Shown piece by piece: positions 1 to 8,935 of a stretch of DNA of 64,000 nucleotides (the first letter of the stretch is position 1; every line of letters starts with the position of its first letter). Origin of the DNA: Chloroflexota bacterium (GTDB taxonomy: Bacteria; Chloroflexota; Anaerolineae; Aggregatilineales; Ch27); assembly GCA_019873685.1 (NCBI GenBank), contig JAIOAT010000011.1:1-64000 (forward strand), written 5' to 3'. The position numbers were made by a program, and so were the translations under genes. The notes under the pieces were generated by a model. That model did no database searches, had not been told where the DNA came from, and saw nothing but the letters and a program-made list of their open reading frames with translations.

Positions 1-46
1 GCAGGCAGGCCCGCCAGTCTTCATAGAAGATGCTCTTATTGCCCAT
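1..46 (-). CDS. N-terminal fragment of an unidentified gene (cut by window edge)
   Basis: An ATG at 46 opens a frame that runs off the window after 15 codons (MGNKSIFYEDWRACL). A GAGGTC that overlaps the stop of the upstream nuclease gene sits about 9 nt before the ATG, and the gene starts only 6 nt after that stop, so it looks translationally linked to it. Too little is visible to name a family. The start is supported by spacing and by protein-like composition only. Confidence 0.5.
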   Translation of the reverse strand, partial: MGNKSIFYEDWRACL

Positions 47-52
47 CGATGG

Positions 53-1462
53 TTAGACCTCAAATACCTGCTGCGGGGCAGGGATGTCGATCCGTTTGAA
101 GCCTTCTTCCTGGCGCAGCGCAGCAGCCAGCGCTTCCGAGGCTTCCGGTTCGCCATGAACCAGAAATGTGCGTGCCGGGTGGCGCTGCATGGCGCGCGCC
201 CAGGCCAGCAACTCCTGATGATCGGCGTGGCCGCTGAAGCCCTCCAGCACCTCAACACGCGCCCGCAGATGGTGCGGCTCCCCGAAGATGTTCACAATCG
301 GCTGGCGCTCCATAATCCGGCGGCCCAGTGTCTCCGGGGCCTGCCAGCCGACAATCAGGATGGTGGTGCGCGGGTCTTCGATGCGGTTGTGCAGGTGGTG
401 CAGGACACGCCCGGCTTCCATCATACCGCTGGCGCTGATGATGATCATCGGTTCGTCAAGATCGTTAAGGCGCTTGGACTCATCGACCGAGCGGGTGTAC
501 TGGAGCAGGTTAAAGCCGAAGGGATTGCCATCATCGTCGCGCTGCAGAAATTCGCGGGTTTCGCGGTCATAGACTTCGGGATGCAGCCGGTAGACTTCCG
601 TGACGTTGGTCGCCAGCGGGCTGTCAACGTAGATGGGTATGCGGGGCAATTCGCCGTTGGTGTACAGCTGGTGCAGCAGGTAGACGATCTGCTGGGTGCG
701 GCCAACGGCGAAGGCCGGGATGATGATCACGCCGCGTCGCTCCCATGTTTCGCGCACGATGCGCTTGAAGGCGGCTTCGGCGTCGCTGGCAGCTTCATGC
801 TGGCGACCGCCGTAGGTGCTTTCCATGATCAGGATGTCGGCGCCGGAGGTGATCGGCACCGGATCGCGGATGATCGGGATGCCGGGCCGCCCGATGTCGC
901 CGCTGAAAGCCAGCCGCAGCTTCCGCCCGGTGTCGTGTTCTTCGATATCCAGGATGACGCTGGCGCTGCCCAGCATATGCCCGGCGTCGACCAGCGTCAT
1001 GGTCACGCCCGGCGCAACAGGGTAGGCCCGGTTATACGCGCAGCCGGTGAAGTGCCCCATCGCCTCGGCCACGTCATCCGGCGTATACAGCGGCTCAAAG
1101 GGATTCTTGCCCTGGCGCAGACGCTTACGGTTGACATACTCAACATCGCGCTCCTGGATGGTGGCGCTGTCCATCAGCATGGCGGCGCACAGGTCGCGGG
1201 TGGCGGCGGTGCACAGAATCTGCCCATCGAAGCCGCGGCGGGCCAGGGTGGGGATGTTGCCCGAATGGTCGATGTGCGCGTGGGAGAGAATGATCGTGTC
1301 GATCGTGCGGGCGTCGTAGGGCGTCTGGCGGTTGCGCTCAAAGGCTTCCTTGCGCTTGCCCTGAAATAGACCGCAATCCAGCAGGATGCGGCGGCCATTG
1401 ACTTCAAGCAGATGCTGTGAGCCGGTGACCGTCCCTGCTGCGCCGTGGAATGTGATTCGCAT
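53..1462 (-). CDS. Beta-CASP metallo-beta-lactamase RNA nuclease (RNA-specificity domain)
   Basis: 469 aa, a usual length for the bacterial CPSF-73-like/YSH1-type MBL hydrolases. The metal-binding motif HAHIDH is at residues 61-66. Further conserved blocks are visible: DAGHMLGSA, FSGDIGRPG, MESTYGGR and the C-terminal GFSGHADHQEL and LVHGEPEA of the RNA-metabolising MBL domain. The family cleaves RNA (endo- or 5'-exonuclease) in the cytoplasm; the substrate is unknown here. The start ATG is preceded by GGGGAGA at about 6-nt spacing. It lies 57 nt downstream of the RNase D gene in the same direction, so the two nucleases and corA probably form one transcript. Family is certain, biological role is inference. 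Confidence 0.9.
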   Translation of the reverse strand: MRITFHGAAGTVTGSQHLLEVNGRRILLDCGLFQGKRKEAFERNRQTPYDARTIDTIILSHAHIDHSGNIPTLARRGFDGQILCTAATRDLCAAMLMDSATIQERDVEYVNRKRLRQGKNPFEPLYTPDDVAEAMGHFTGCAYNRAYPVAPGVTMTLVDAGHMLGSASVILDIEEHDTGRKLRLAFSGDIGRPGIPIIRDPVPITSGADILIMESTYGGRQHEAASDAEAAFKRIVRETWERRGVIIIPAFAVGRTQQIVYLLHQLYTNGELPRIPIYVDSPLATNVTEVYRLHPEVYDRETREFLQRDDDGNPFGFNLLQYTRSVDESKRLNDLDEPMIIISASGMMEAGRVLHHLHNRIEDPRTTILIVGWQAPETLGRRIMERQPIVNIFGEPHHLRARVEVLEGFSGHADHQELLAWARAMQRHPARTFLVHGEPEASEALAAALRQEEGFKRIDIPAPQQVFEV

Positions 1463-1519
1463 GGCTATCTCCCCTTATTTAGCGTTTTGACAGGCCCGGC
1501 TACTGACCGGTTCCCGGCG

Positions 1520-2671
1520 TCACGACCGGCCGTTTTCCCGGCCAACACGCGCGAGCACCTGCAGAATCTCCTCCCCGTAGAGCTGCGACTTGAACGCCCC
1601 CAGTTCCGGAATCTGGGCCATTTCCATTACAGTGCGCGGAGCCAGGCGGGCCAACGCCCATAGCGCATCCCGCGAAATGATGACGTCTGATTCGACACCG
1701 CGCTGCTGGGCGCGCGCCTTGCGCCAATCATGCAACGCCTCAAAGCGGGCTACCACCATATCGGATGGGCGGGGTGGGGCAGGCGGGCGGCGGGGCGGCT
1801 CTTTCTTCTGGCTCCGCCGGATGGTGGCCAGGATGGCCGGGCCGTAGCGCCGCACCTGGCCATCGGTCATGCCGGCGATGCCGTGCAGGTCCTGAAGACG
1901 CTGGGCGTCGCTCTGAGCCAGCTCCAGCAGAGTCTTGTCGCTCATGATCTTGAACGGCGGGCAGTCGCGCTGGCGGGCGGTTTCCTCCCGCCACAGGTAT
2001 AACTCACGCAGGGCGGCGATCTGGCGGGGCGGCAGGGTTAAAGCACCGTTGAGCCGCCAGTAGCCTTCCGGATCAAACTCGCTCTGCACGGGCGGGATGT
2101 CGCACAGCCTGGCGAAGCTCTCGCTGGCTTCTTCCCACCGGCCTTCCTGAACGAGGCGCGCCTGCCAGTAATCATGTAATTGCGGCAGGAAATGGGTGTC
2201 CAGCTGGGCGTATTGCAGCATCTCCGGCGTCAGGGGGCGTTCCCCCCAGTTGGCACGCTGGTACTTCTTGTTGGCCTGGATGCCGAAGTGCTCTTCCAGC
2301 ATACTGGCCAGGCCAAGGCGCTTGACCCCGCAAATCCGTGCCGCCAGCATCGTGTCAAACAGCCGGGCGAAGCTGAAGCCAAAGTCGCGCTTGAGGCACA
2401 TGATGTCGTATTCGGCGGCGTGGAAGACGATCTCAATCGCCGGGTCGGCCAGCAGACGGCCCAGCGCATCCAGGTTTTCGATGCGCAGCGGATCGATGAT
2501 GAAATCGGCCTGGCGTGTGGAAACCTGGATCAGGCAGACCTGCTCGTGGTAGGCGTGCAGGCTGTTGGATTCGGTGTCTATGGCCAGGAGCGATTCGCCC
2601 GCCCAGCGGTCAACATGGGCGACGAGGCTGGCCGTACTGGTGATCATCTTGGCAGGGGGGAGTTGATTCAT
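1520..2671 (-). CDS. rnd: Ribonuclease D
   Basis: 383 aa, DnaQ-like 3'-5' exonuclease followed by two HRDC regions. Exonuclease motif I is IDTE (D32, E34), motif II is the FHAAEYDIMCL block and motif III is YAQLDTHFLPQL. HRDC 1 lies around residues 205-285 and a second, more diverged HRDC around 305-370. RNase D trims the 3' ends of tRNA and other stable RNAs. The chosen ATG overlaps the corA stop as ATGA, a translational coupling that rules against the upstream GTG at 2677. Confident on family; processing targets are inferred from homologues. Confidence 0.92.
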   Translation of the reverse strand: MNQLPPAKMITSTASLVAHVDRWAGESLLAIDTESNSLHAYHEQVCLIQVSTRQADFIIDPLRIENLDALGRLLADPAIEIVFHAAEYDIMCLKRDFGFSFARLFDTMLAARICGVKRLGLASMLEEHFGIQANKKYQRANWGERPLTPEMLQYAQLDTHFLPQLHDYWQARLVQEGRWEEASESFARLCDIPPVQSEFDPEGYWRLNGALTLPPRQIAALRELYLWREETARQRDCPPFKIMSDKTLLELAQSDAQRLQDLHGIAGMTDGQVRRYGPAILATIRRSQKKEPPRRPPAPPRPSDMVVARFEALHDWRKARAQQRGVESDVIISRDALWALARLAPRTVMEMAQIPELGAFKSQLYGEEILQVLARVGRENGRS

Positions 2672-3585
2672 AACCACTTCTTGCGCTTGAAAAAGGTCAG
2701 CATCGCTACCATGATGAATCCCATCAGGAGGATGATTTCGATGAAGGCGTACGGGTTTTCGTCGTGAGGCAGGTCAACGTTCATCCCGTACACGCTGCTG
2801 ATCAGGGTCAGCGGCAGCATGATCACGGAGATGACCGTCAGAATGCGGATGACCTCGTTGATGCGATGGCTGGCCAGCGTATCGGCGCTATCGGCCAGGA
2901 CGGTGATCACCTCGTCGTGGTCGGCCAGCAGGTCGGAAGCTTTTTGCAGGTGGTCGACAATATCGCCAAAATAGACGTCCAGTTCCTCATGGATGAACGC
3001 GCGGTCAACCTTTTCCAGGTTGGCGACGATGGCGATCTGCGGGCGGATGATGCGACGCAGGGCGATGATATCGCGCCGTAGCAGGGTGATGTCCTCGATC
3101 ACCTGGCGGAGATTTTCCGTGAAGAGATTCTCCTCCACAGCGCGGATGTTAGCGTCAACCTTGTAGAGAATGGGCAGGATGTAGTCCACCAGCGAGTCAA
3201 TCACGGCGTAGAACAGCCGGCTGGCGCCCCTGCCCATCAGTTTCTGGCGCAGGTCGGGGTCGTTCTGACACTGGGCAAAGAGCATGTTCAGCGGTTTGAG
3301 CACACCTTCATGGACGGTGACCAGGAAGCCTTCCCCGATGAACAGGTCGACTTCCGCGGCCCGGCTGACCCGACTGGCGGCATCCCAGACAGGAAACTGC
3401 ATAACGACGAAGAGGTAATCGTCGTATTCGTCGATCTTGGGGCGTTCGATCCGGCTGAGTAGGTCTTCCAGGTCGAGGGGGTGAAAATTGGGATGCTGGG
3501 CGCGCAGGAGTTTGACGTCCTGCTCGTTGACGGCAGTGATGTTGGTCCAGGTGACCCGTCCATGGGTGAGTGTGCTGGTGGCCAT
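2668..3585 (-). CDS. corA: CorA-type magnesium/divalent cation channel
   Basis: 305 aa inner-membrane protein. A long soluble N-terminal funnel is followed by two C-terminal membrane segments with the signature YGMNV between them and a basic tail (FFKRKKWL), the hallmark of the CorA/2-TM-GxN family. It transports Mg2+ (or Co2+/Ni2+) as a pentamer. The first possible codon (3621) would add 12 non-conserved residues; ATG 3585 is preferred because a good promoter places the transcript start at or next to this ATG (see the promoter entry). It is the first gene of a three- or four-gene minus-strand run with two nucleases. Ion selectivity cannot be read from the sequence. Confidence 0.92.
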   Translation of the reverse strand: MATSTLTHGRVTWTNITAVNEQDVKLLRAQHPNFHPLDLEDLLSRIERPKIDEYDDYLFVVMQFPVWDAASRVSRAAEVDLFIGEGFLVTVHEGVLKPLNMLFAQCQNDPDLRQKLMGRGASRLFYAVIDSLVDYILPILYKVDANIRAVEENLFTENLRQVIEDITLLRRDIIALRRIIRPQIAIVANLEKVDRAFIHEELDVYFGDIVDHLQKASDLLADHDEVITVLADSADTLASHRINEVIRILTVISVIMLPLTLISSVYGMNVDLPHDENPYAFIEIILLMGFIMVAMLTFFKRKKWL

Positions 3586-3592
3586 GCCGCCA

Positions 3593-3621
3593 ATTATGGC
3601 GCGCCACAAGGGGGGCGGCAA
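3593..3621 (-). promoter_or_regulatory. corA promoter, probably producing a leaderless mRNA
   Basis: On the minus strand, TTGCCG (3621-3616), a 17-nt spacer and CATAAT (3598-3593). The -10 ends 7 nt before the corA ATG and there is no Shine-Dalgarno between them, so transcription would begin at or 1-2 nt before the start codon. Confidence 0.45.
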
Positions 3622-3702
3622 GTAACAGGGCAGAGCGGAGACTTGCAGCGCAGAAGGGGCAGGTCGTGTATACTTGCTATTTAACGACTATCCCTATCCG
3701 CT

Positions 3703-3730
3703 TTGCGCTGATTCGGCAGTGTGTTATAAT
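3703..3730 (+). promoter_or_regulatory. Sigma-70-type promoter of the respiratory operon
   Basis: TTGCGC (3703-3708), a 16-nt spacer and a perfect TATAAT (3725-3730), about 54 nt upstream of the Rieske start. It is divergent to the corA promoter. Confidence 0.6.
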
Positions 3731-3783
3731 TCACAAATTAGACCAATAGGCGCGCGATCGCATTTGTGGAGGCCACTTTGACG

Positions 3784-4386
3784 ATGACCACTGAGACTGT
3801 GGAAAAGCCGGCTGCCCGTACCGCCCGGGCGCAGAAAGTGGAAGAAGCGGTCGACAGCAGCGGGATCAACCGCCGCGAGTTCTTATTCTATATCTGGGGC
3901 GCGTCCATGGTGATGCTGATGGGCGGCTCCGCGGGCATGTTGCTCTGGTATCTGCTGCCACGCTTCCGCGCCGGTGAATTCGGGGGGGACTTCTCGTTGC
4001 CGGGGGCACAACTCCCGCCACTGGGCAGCGCGCCGCAGGACAATCCCCAGGGGCGTTTCTGGTTCACCCATACTGAGAATGGCATCGCGGCGCTCTATAA
4101 GGTCTGCACTCACCTGGGCTGTCTGTTCAAATGGGTGGGGACCAACGATCGGTTTGAGTGCCCGTGTCATGGCTCCAAGTTCGAGGCCAATGGCCTTTAC
4201 ATCGAGGGTCCCGCCCCGCGCAGCCTGGATCGCTTTGAGATCACCGTGGTGATGCAGGATGGCTCCACGGTGGAAAGTGATGCCAACGGCCTGGTCAAGC
4301 TGGAAAACCCGGCCCAGGTACGGGAGTTTATTGTGCATACGGGACGCCGGATTCAGGGGCTGCCGGCCGGGCAGGAGTATGCCTAG
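3784..4386 (+). CDS. Rieske iron-sulfur protein of a cytochrome bc-type complex
   Basis: 200 aa. A basic, polar N-terminus is followed by one membrane segment (about residues 37-60, FLFYIWGASMVMLM...LLWYLLP) and a C-terminal Rieske fold. The cluster ligands are CTHLGC and CPCHGSKF, with the two Cys and two His that bind [2Fe-2S] and the two extra Cys for the disulfide. It takes electrons from quinol on the outer face of the membrane and passes them to the c-type cytochrome. The start was set at ATG 3784 because GGAGG lies 11 nt upstream; a GTG at 3766 is possible. The cytochrome b gene follows at 65 nt. Confidence 0.95.
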   Translation: MTTETVEKPAARTARAQKVEEAVDSSGINRREFLFYIWGASMVMLMGGSAGMLLWYLLPRFRAGEFGGDFSLPGAQLPPLGSAPQDNPQGRFWFTHTENGIAALYKVCTHLGCLFKWVGTNDRFECPCHGSKFEANGLYIEGPAPRSLDRFEITVVMQDGSTVESDANGLVKLENPAQVREFIVHTGRRIQGLPAGQEYA

Positions 4387-4451
4387 ACGGGCGGCGCTGT
4401 TCGCCGGGCAGGATGTTCGCGCTTAGCCGGTTTTTATGAGGAGCGCTACTT

Positions 4452-6191
4452 ATGTCTGTTTTGCCGTTTCCTTCGTTTCTGGATGACATCAAAGAAAAAG
4501 GCGCGCGCACGGCAGTTTCCGATTTGATTGATGAAACCGTCACGCGGGTGACCGCTGGTCTGAATGTCCGCGACATCCGCGAATTGCTGCGCGGGGAACC
4601 GCCCAGCCGCCGCCCCAACCCGCGCCTGACCCCTCATGCCGACGCCTTCTGGATGCACATGCGGCCCAGCTACTACCATGCGGCGGTGACCGGCGTGTAT
4701 CCCACCCTGCGGCTGGGCTGGTTGACTACCTATTTCTTCGCTGTAGAGATCATCACCGGCATGTTCCTGATGGTCTTCTATACGCCCTCGCCGCTTTCCG
4801 CCTACGACAACATGCTCAATCTGCTGAGCAACGTGCCGTTTGGCCAGTTCATGCGGGACTTGCACCGCCTGGGCGCGGAGGGCATGGTCATGCTGGTGAT
4901 GCTGCACATGTTGCGCACGTACATCACCGGCAGCTATAAGCGACCGCGCCAGTTCACCTGGGCGACCGGCGTGATCCTGCTGTTGACGACGCTGATCCTG
5001 AGCTTTTCCGGCTACCTGTTGCCCTGGGATCAGCTGGCCTTCTGGGCGGTAACGATCGGCACCAGCATGGCTGAGGCCGCGCCGCCGGAGATCGTGGGCA
5101 AGAATGTCAACCTGCTGCTGCGCGGCGCGCCGGATATCGGCGCGGGCGGCCTGTTGCGCTTCTACCTGCTGCACGTGTTTGCCCTGCCGCTGGCGACGAT
5201 CATCTTCCTGGGGGTGCACTACTACAAGGTTGTCCTGCACGGGCACAGCCTGCCGCCGGGCGAGGACGAGATCGGGACGGACACCGCCAAGCGCGTCCCG
5301 CTGGAGCGGCGGGTGTACTTCCTGCCGGATATTCTCTCTAATGAATTGATGTGGGTTGGGGCGGCTACATTCATCCTGGTGGTACTGGTCGTGTGGTTCT
5401 ACCATGCGCCGCTGGAGAGCCACGCTGATCCCCAGGTGACGCCGCTGCATACTACCGCGCCCTGGTACTTCCTGTGGCTACAGGGGTTGCTCAAACTGGG
5501 CGATAAGGTGTTCTTTGGCCTGGTGATCCCCACGCTGTTGTTCCTGTTCCTGCTGGTGATGCCCTACATTGACGTCGGCAAGAGTCGCCGCTACGCGCAT
5601 CGGCGACTGGGGTTGTCCCTTTCCATGCTGGCGGTGGCCGGGTTCGTGATCCTGAGCTGGATGGGGTCCCCGGAATATGGTGTTGAGACTTCCGGCGATC
5701 AGGAGATCGCCCAGACTCTGGCGCCGATGGAAGGCGTCGGCCCGCTGCGTTCGATTCCGTTTGACGAGCTGATCCCCGGTACGTATCACACGCTGGCGCT
5801 GGATGATGCCGCAGCGGCGGCCAGCCTGACAGCCCGATTTGAGGCCGAGGGCCGCAACATGGAGATGTTCACCATCTCCGCCGTGCCGGAAGATGCTCCC
5901 CATCTACTGAGCGTGCTGGAATCGTTTGACGGGATGTTTGATACGCTGGGCCGCGACCTGCCCAACGCCTGGGGAGTCCTCTACATTCAGGACTGGCAGA
6001 CGGATCTGAAACGCATTGAAATCTATATCGAGTGGGATACGCCACTGCTGACACAGAACGGCGAAATTGCGCGGGACGCCCAGGGCAATATCCTGCTTGA
6101 GCTTGACGAGAACGGCAATCCGATCCGCGCCAGCTCTGGCAAGGCGATCTACGTGCATGCCCGGTCGAATTACTTTGGCGGCGGTCACTGA
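4452..6191 (+). CDS. Cytochrome b (b6-type core) with long C-terminal extension
   Basis: 579 aa. Haem-ligating histidines are H138/H152 (13 residues between) and H241/H256 (14 between); the 14-residue spacing of the second pair is the cytochrome b6 rather than mitochondrial pattern. N-terminal and subunit IV-like parts are fused: the quinol-site region reads APWYFLWLQGLL near residue 336. Membrane segments end near residue 405. Residues 410-579 form a soluble extension (rich in acidic residues, ending in SNYFGGGH) that ordinary cytochrome b lacks. A GAGGAG lies 8 nt before the ATG. Together with the Rieske protein and the dihaem cytochrome downstream it forms the quinol:cytochrome c oxidoreductase. 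Confidence 0.93.
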   Translation: MSVLPFPSFLDDIKEKGARTAVSDLIDETVTRVTAGLNVRDIRELLRGEPPSRRPNPRLTPHADAFWMHMRPSYYHAAVTGVYPTLRLGWLTTYFFAVEIITGMFLMVFYTPSPLSAYDNMLNLLSNVPFGQFMRDLHRLGAEGMVMLVMLHMLRTYITGSYKRPRQFTWATGVILLLTTLILSFSGYLLPWDQLAFWAVTIGTSMAEAAPPEIVGKNVNLLLRGAPDIGAGGLLRFYLLHVFALPLATIIFLGVHYYKVVLHGHSLPPGEDEIGTDTAKRVPLERRVYFLPDILSNELMWVGAATFILVVLVVWFYHAPLESHADPQVTPLHTTAPWYFLWLQGLLKLGDKVFFGLVIPTLLFLFLLVMPYIDVGKSRRYAHRRLGLSLSMLAVAGFVILSWMGSPEYGVETSGDQEIAQTLAPMEGVGPLRSIPFDELIPGTYHTLALDDAAAAASLTARFEAEGRNMEMFTISAVPEDAPHLLSVLESFDGMFDTLGRDLPNAWGVLYIQDWQTDLKRIEIYIEWDTPLLTQNGEIARDAQGNILLELDENGNPIRASSGKAIYVHARSNYFGGGH

Positions 6192-6208
6192 AGGGGTAGG
6201 CACCCACT

Positions 6209-7102
6209 ATGAAAATTGAGACACGAATTGTGCTGGGAACGGCATTCTTTCTGGGCCTGCTCCTGATTGTGGGCTGGGTCGCGCTCAATGAGGAAGGCCG
6301 CATGGCGGAGTTCACCGTCCAGTACGAGGCGCGCTCGCTGGAACGCGGGGCGACGATCTGGGAGTCAAACTGCTCCGCCTGCCATGGCGCTTTCGGACAG
6401 GGTAGCGGTCGCGCCCCGGCGCTCAACAACCCTCGTCTGTTCAACGGCGAGCGCCTGCAGGAGATGAAGTGGGCCGGTGGCCTGTACGCCTATGTGGAAA
6501 ATGCCATCTCCGCCGGGCGGCCGGCCAGCGTGGCCTACTGGCCGGAAGCGATGCCGACCTGGGGGCAGCAGTATGGCGGCCCGCTGCGCACCGACCAGAT
6601 CCGCGATGTCACCCGCTTTGTGCTGAACTGGGAAGCCTCCGCGCTGGACGAGCAAAATCCTCCTGAGGTCGTGCAGGATTTCATCCTGCCCGGAGTCCGC
6701 GAGGAGGGTGACCTGCAGATCATGGCCTCCGGGCAGCCGGTGGGGACTGGCCTGGCCACGCTGGAATTGCCAGTCGGCGATCCGGTTCGTGGGGAGCGGC
6801 TCTACAACTCCAACGAACTGGGCTGCTCCAGCTGCCACATGGGCGGTGTGATTGCGCCACCGACTGAGGGTACCGTGACCCGCGCCGAACAGCGGATTGC
6901 CACCGTGGCGGCGCTGGCGAACTATACGGTTGAGCAATACCTGATCGAGAGCATCCTGGTGCCAAACGCTTACCTGGTGCCCAATGAGGGCAGCAAGGTC
7001 TATGCAACCGGCGGCATCAGCATCATGCAGCAGAACTATAGCGATCGGATTGATGCTCAGGACCTGGCCGATCTGGTGGCCTACTTGTTGACGCAGGGCT
7101 AA
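6209..7102 (+). CDS. Membrane-anchored dihaem cytochrome c of the bc-type complex
   Basis: 297 aa. An uncleaved N-terminal membrane anchor (about residues 7-25) is followed by two class I cytochrome c domains. Haem motifs are CSACH (C55, C58, H59) and CSSCH (C206, C209, H210). It starts 17 nt after the cytochrome b stop, so it is the cytochrome c1/c-equivalent electron acceptor of that complex. Methionine axial ligands are likely among the MPTW (near residue 115) and later Met residues, but this is not certain from sequence alone. Confidence 0.9.
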   Translation: MKIETRIVLGTAFFLGLLLIVGWVALNEEGRMAEFTVQYEARSLERGATIWESNCSACHGAFGQGSGRAPALNNPRLFNGERLQEMKWAGGLYAYVENAISAGRPASVAYWPEAMPTWGQQYGGPLRTDQIRDVTRFVLNWEASALDEQNPPEVVQDFILPGVREEGDLQIMASGQPVGTGLATLELPVGDPVRGERLYNSNELGCSSCHMGGVIAPPTEGTVTRAEQRIATVAALANYTVEQYLIESILVPNAYLVPNEGSKVYATGGISIMQQNYSDRIDAQDLADLVAYLLTQG

Positions 7103-7388
7103 AGCCGGGGTCCGATCGACCGAGGAGAAGATGAGGCGCTCCCTTTGCTGGCTGGCGGCTGGTGAAGGGGGTGCCTTTTCCTGCCGGGCGGGACATTGTG
7201 GGGTGGTAATTTCGGCGCAAAACGGGCAAAATAGCCGGCTACCGCCCGGTGCAGCGCCTGGCAGGGGGGGATCATTCCGATCACCCGTCAGGCGGCTCTG
7301 GCTGGAGGATGAAGGCTACGGCTGGCAGGGGGGTGTCCCCTGTGCACCTTGCTGCTGAGACATCTGGGAAAGCACAAGGAAGGTTGCT

Positions 7389-8111
7389 ATGGCAAAACGT
7401 GCGCTGATCACGGTGCTTGTGGCGCTGGTGGTGCTGGGCGGAGCGGTTGTGCTGGCGCATGGCGACGGCGACCCGACGCACGGGGCAGCCCTTTACGCGG
7501 AGAATTGCCTGGCCTGTCACGGCCCCGATGGCCAGGGCCGGGGGACACACGAGGCTTTCAGCGCAGCTATTCAGTATGACTCTGGCTTCGAGGCGGTGGT
7601 GGCCCGTGGCGTGGCGGGCAGCCGGTATATGTTCGCCTGGGGGCAGGAGTATGGCGGCCCGCTGAGCGCCGAAGACATCCTTGATCTGCGCGCCTATGTC
7701 CAGACCTGGCAGGAAGGCGCGCCGGAGCCGCTTCCCGTGGCGGAAGAGTCCACCGAGCCGGGGGCTGCGCTGTATGCTGCTAACTGCGCCGCCTGTCACG
7801 GACCGCAGGGGCAGGGGCGCTCGCTGGCAGGGTTCCCCGCGATCGGCCAGTATGCTGATGTGTTGGCGGTCGCCCGGCGCGGTATGCCCAACTCGGCGAT
7901 GCCGCCGTTTGCCGAAGCCTATGGCGGCCCGCTTTCCGAGGCTGACCTGAGCGCAATCGCGGCTTACAGCCGGAGCTGGGAACGGCCAGCGCCGATGATC
8001 GTAGCGGCGGAAAACAGTCCGCAGGGCGCCGGGATGCTGATCCTATTGATCGGCCTGGGATCGATTGGCATCGTGGGGTTGTGGGCGTTGACGGCCAAGC
8101 CTAGCGACTGA
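7389..8111 (+). CDS. Dihaem cytochrome c, C-terminally membrane-anchored
   Basis: 240 aa. A signal-like hydrophobic N-terminus (residues 5-23, ending VLAHG) is followed by two short cytochrome c domains with CLACH (C40, C43, H44) and CAACH (C133, C136, H137). A single membrane segment lies at about residues 215-235 with a short cytoplasmic tail. Both domains carry a near-identical block (WGQEYGGPLS/AEAYGGPLS), so the protein looks like an internal duplication. It is probably a periplasmic-side electron shuttle between the bc-type complex and a terminal acceptor. The upstream 286 nt (7103-7388) show no convincing gene. Confidence 0.87.
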   Translation: MAKRALITVLVALVVLGGAVVLAHGDGDPTHGAALYAENCLACHGPDGQGRGTHEAFSAAIQYDSGFEAVVARGVAGSRYMFAWGQEYGGPLSAEDILDLRAYVQTWQEGAPEPLPVAEESTEPGAALYAANCAACHGPQGQGRSLAGFPAIGQYADVLAVARRGMPNSAMPPFAEAYGGPLSEADLSAIAAYSRSWERPAPMIVAAENSPQGAGMLILLIGLGSIGIVGLWALTAKPSD

Positions 8112-8223
8112 GGGAATAAGTCGGACGCAATAGCAACTTTCAGCTTTTTCTCACCTGATTCTCACCTAAGCGGGGTATCTTTGTCCTGAGGTATTTACTC
8201 GACTTGAAAAGGGGCAGCACAAC

Positions 8224-8757
8224 GTGGCGCAGACGACAACATCCTGGGAAAAGACCGGCAGCACAACGCCAACTGTGCAGACTGGCCGCAATGGGCGCTT
8301 CCTGATCGGCGGCGTGCTTATCCTGGTGGCCATCGCGTTTTTGATCGGCTATGGCACGTTGAACAATGCCCAGTACTTTATTACGGTGGACGAATTGCTG
8401 ACCCGCCCCGAACTGGTCGGGAAGACGGTGCGCGTCTCCGGCGCTGTGATCGGCGACACAATCAGCTATGAAGCCAGCACGTTGACCATCCGCTTTACTA
8501 TTGTGCACATTCCTGCCCAGACGGATAACCTGGCTCTGACGCTGCATCAGGCGGTCAACGATCCGGCGGCCAGCCGGTTGAAGGTGGTTGTAGAAAATGA
8601 GCCGATGCCAGACCTGCTGCAGAATGAAGCGCAGGCGATTCTGACCGGTCGGCTGGGCGAAGACGGCATCTTCTACGCCGACGAGTTGCTGCTTAAGTGT
8701 CCGACCCGCTATGAAGAAGCCCTGCCGGAACAGGTTCAGGAAGCCAGCGCCAACTAA
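8224..8757 (+). CDS. ccmE: CcmE-type haem chaperone, Cys (CxxxY) variant
   Basis: 177 aa. One N-terminal membrane segment (about residues 26-44) precedes an OB-fold periplasmic domain. The haem-binding position, His130 in the E. coli protein, is occupied by Cys: CPTRY at residues 159-163 gives the CxxxY motif described for the variant CcmE of Desulfovibrio and archaea. The fold, the YFITVDELL start of the domain and the position in front of ccmF make the assignment secure. The protein carries haem covalently from CcmC to CcmF. GTG start with AGGGG about 10 nt upstream. The combination with CcmH and a CcmG-like protein downstream is unusual. Confidence 0.88.
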   Translation: MAQTTTSWEKTGSTTPTVQTGRNGRFLIGGVLILVAIAFLIGYGTLNNAQYFITVDELLTRPELVGKTVRVSGAVIGDTISYEASTLTIRFTIVHIPAQTDNLALTLHQAVNDPAASRLKVVVENEPMPDLLQNEAQAILTGRLGEDGIFYADELLLKCPTRYEEALPEQVQEASAN

Positions 8758-8935
8758 CGCTAATCCTGCCATAACTGATCTTGTTTGGCGGGCCGGGTTT
8801 ACCCGGCGGAGGAGGCAGCAGGCGAAGGTTCGTTCGGTAGCGTCTGCTGTCTGCTTCTGTGGCCCGTGCAGGTGAATCGGCGCCTGCAGACCAGCGTCCC
8901 AGCCCGTCATTATTGCATGGTCATGAGGAGTCGGT

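Noticed and set aside
155..1369. Long open frame on the plus strand across the nuclease gene
   Set aside because: It lies antisense to a gene with clear catalytic motifs; high-GC DNA often leaves such frames open. No motif of its own.
7131..7358. ATG with a GAGGAG-like sequence between two cytochrome genes
   Set aside because: The spacing is too short, the product is Cys/Gly/Arg-rich without motif, and the codon use differs from its neighbours.
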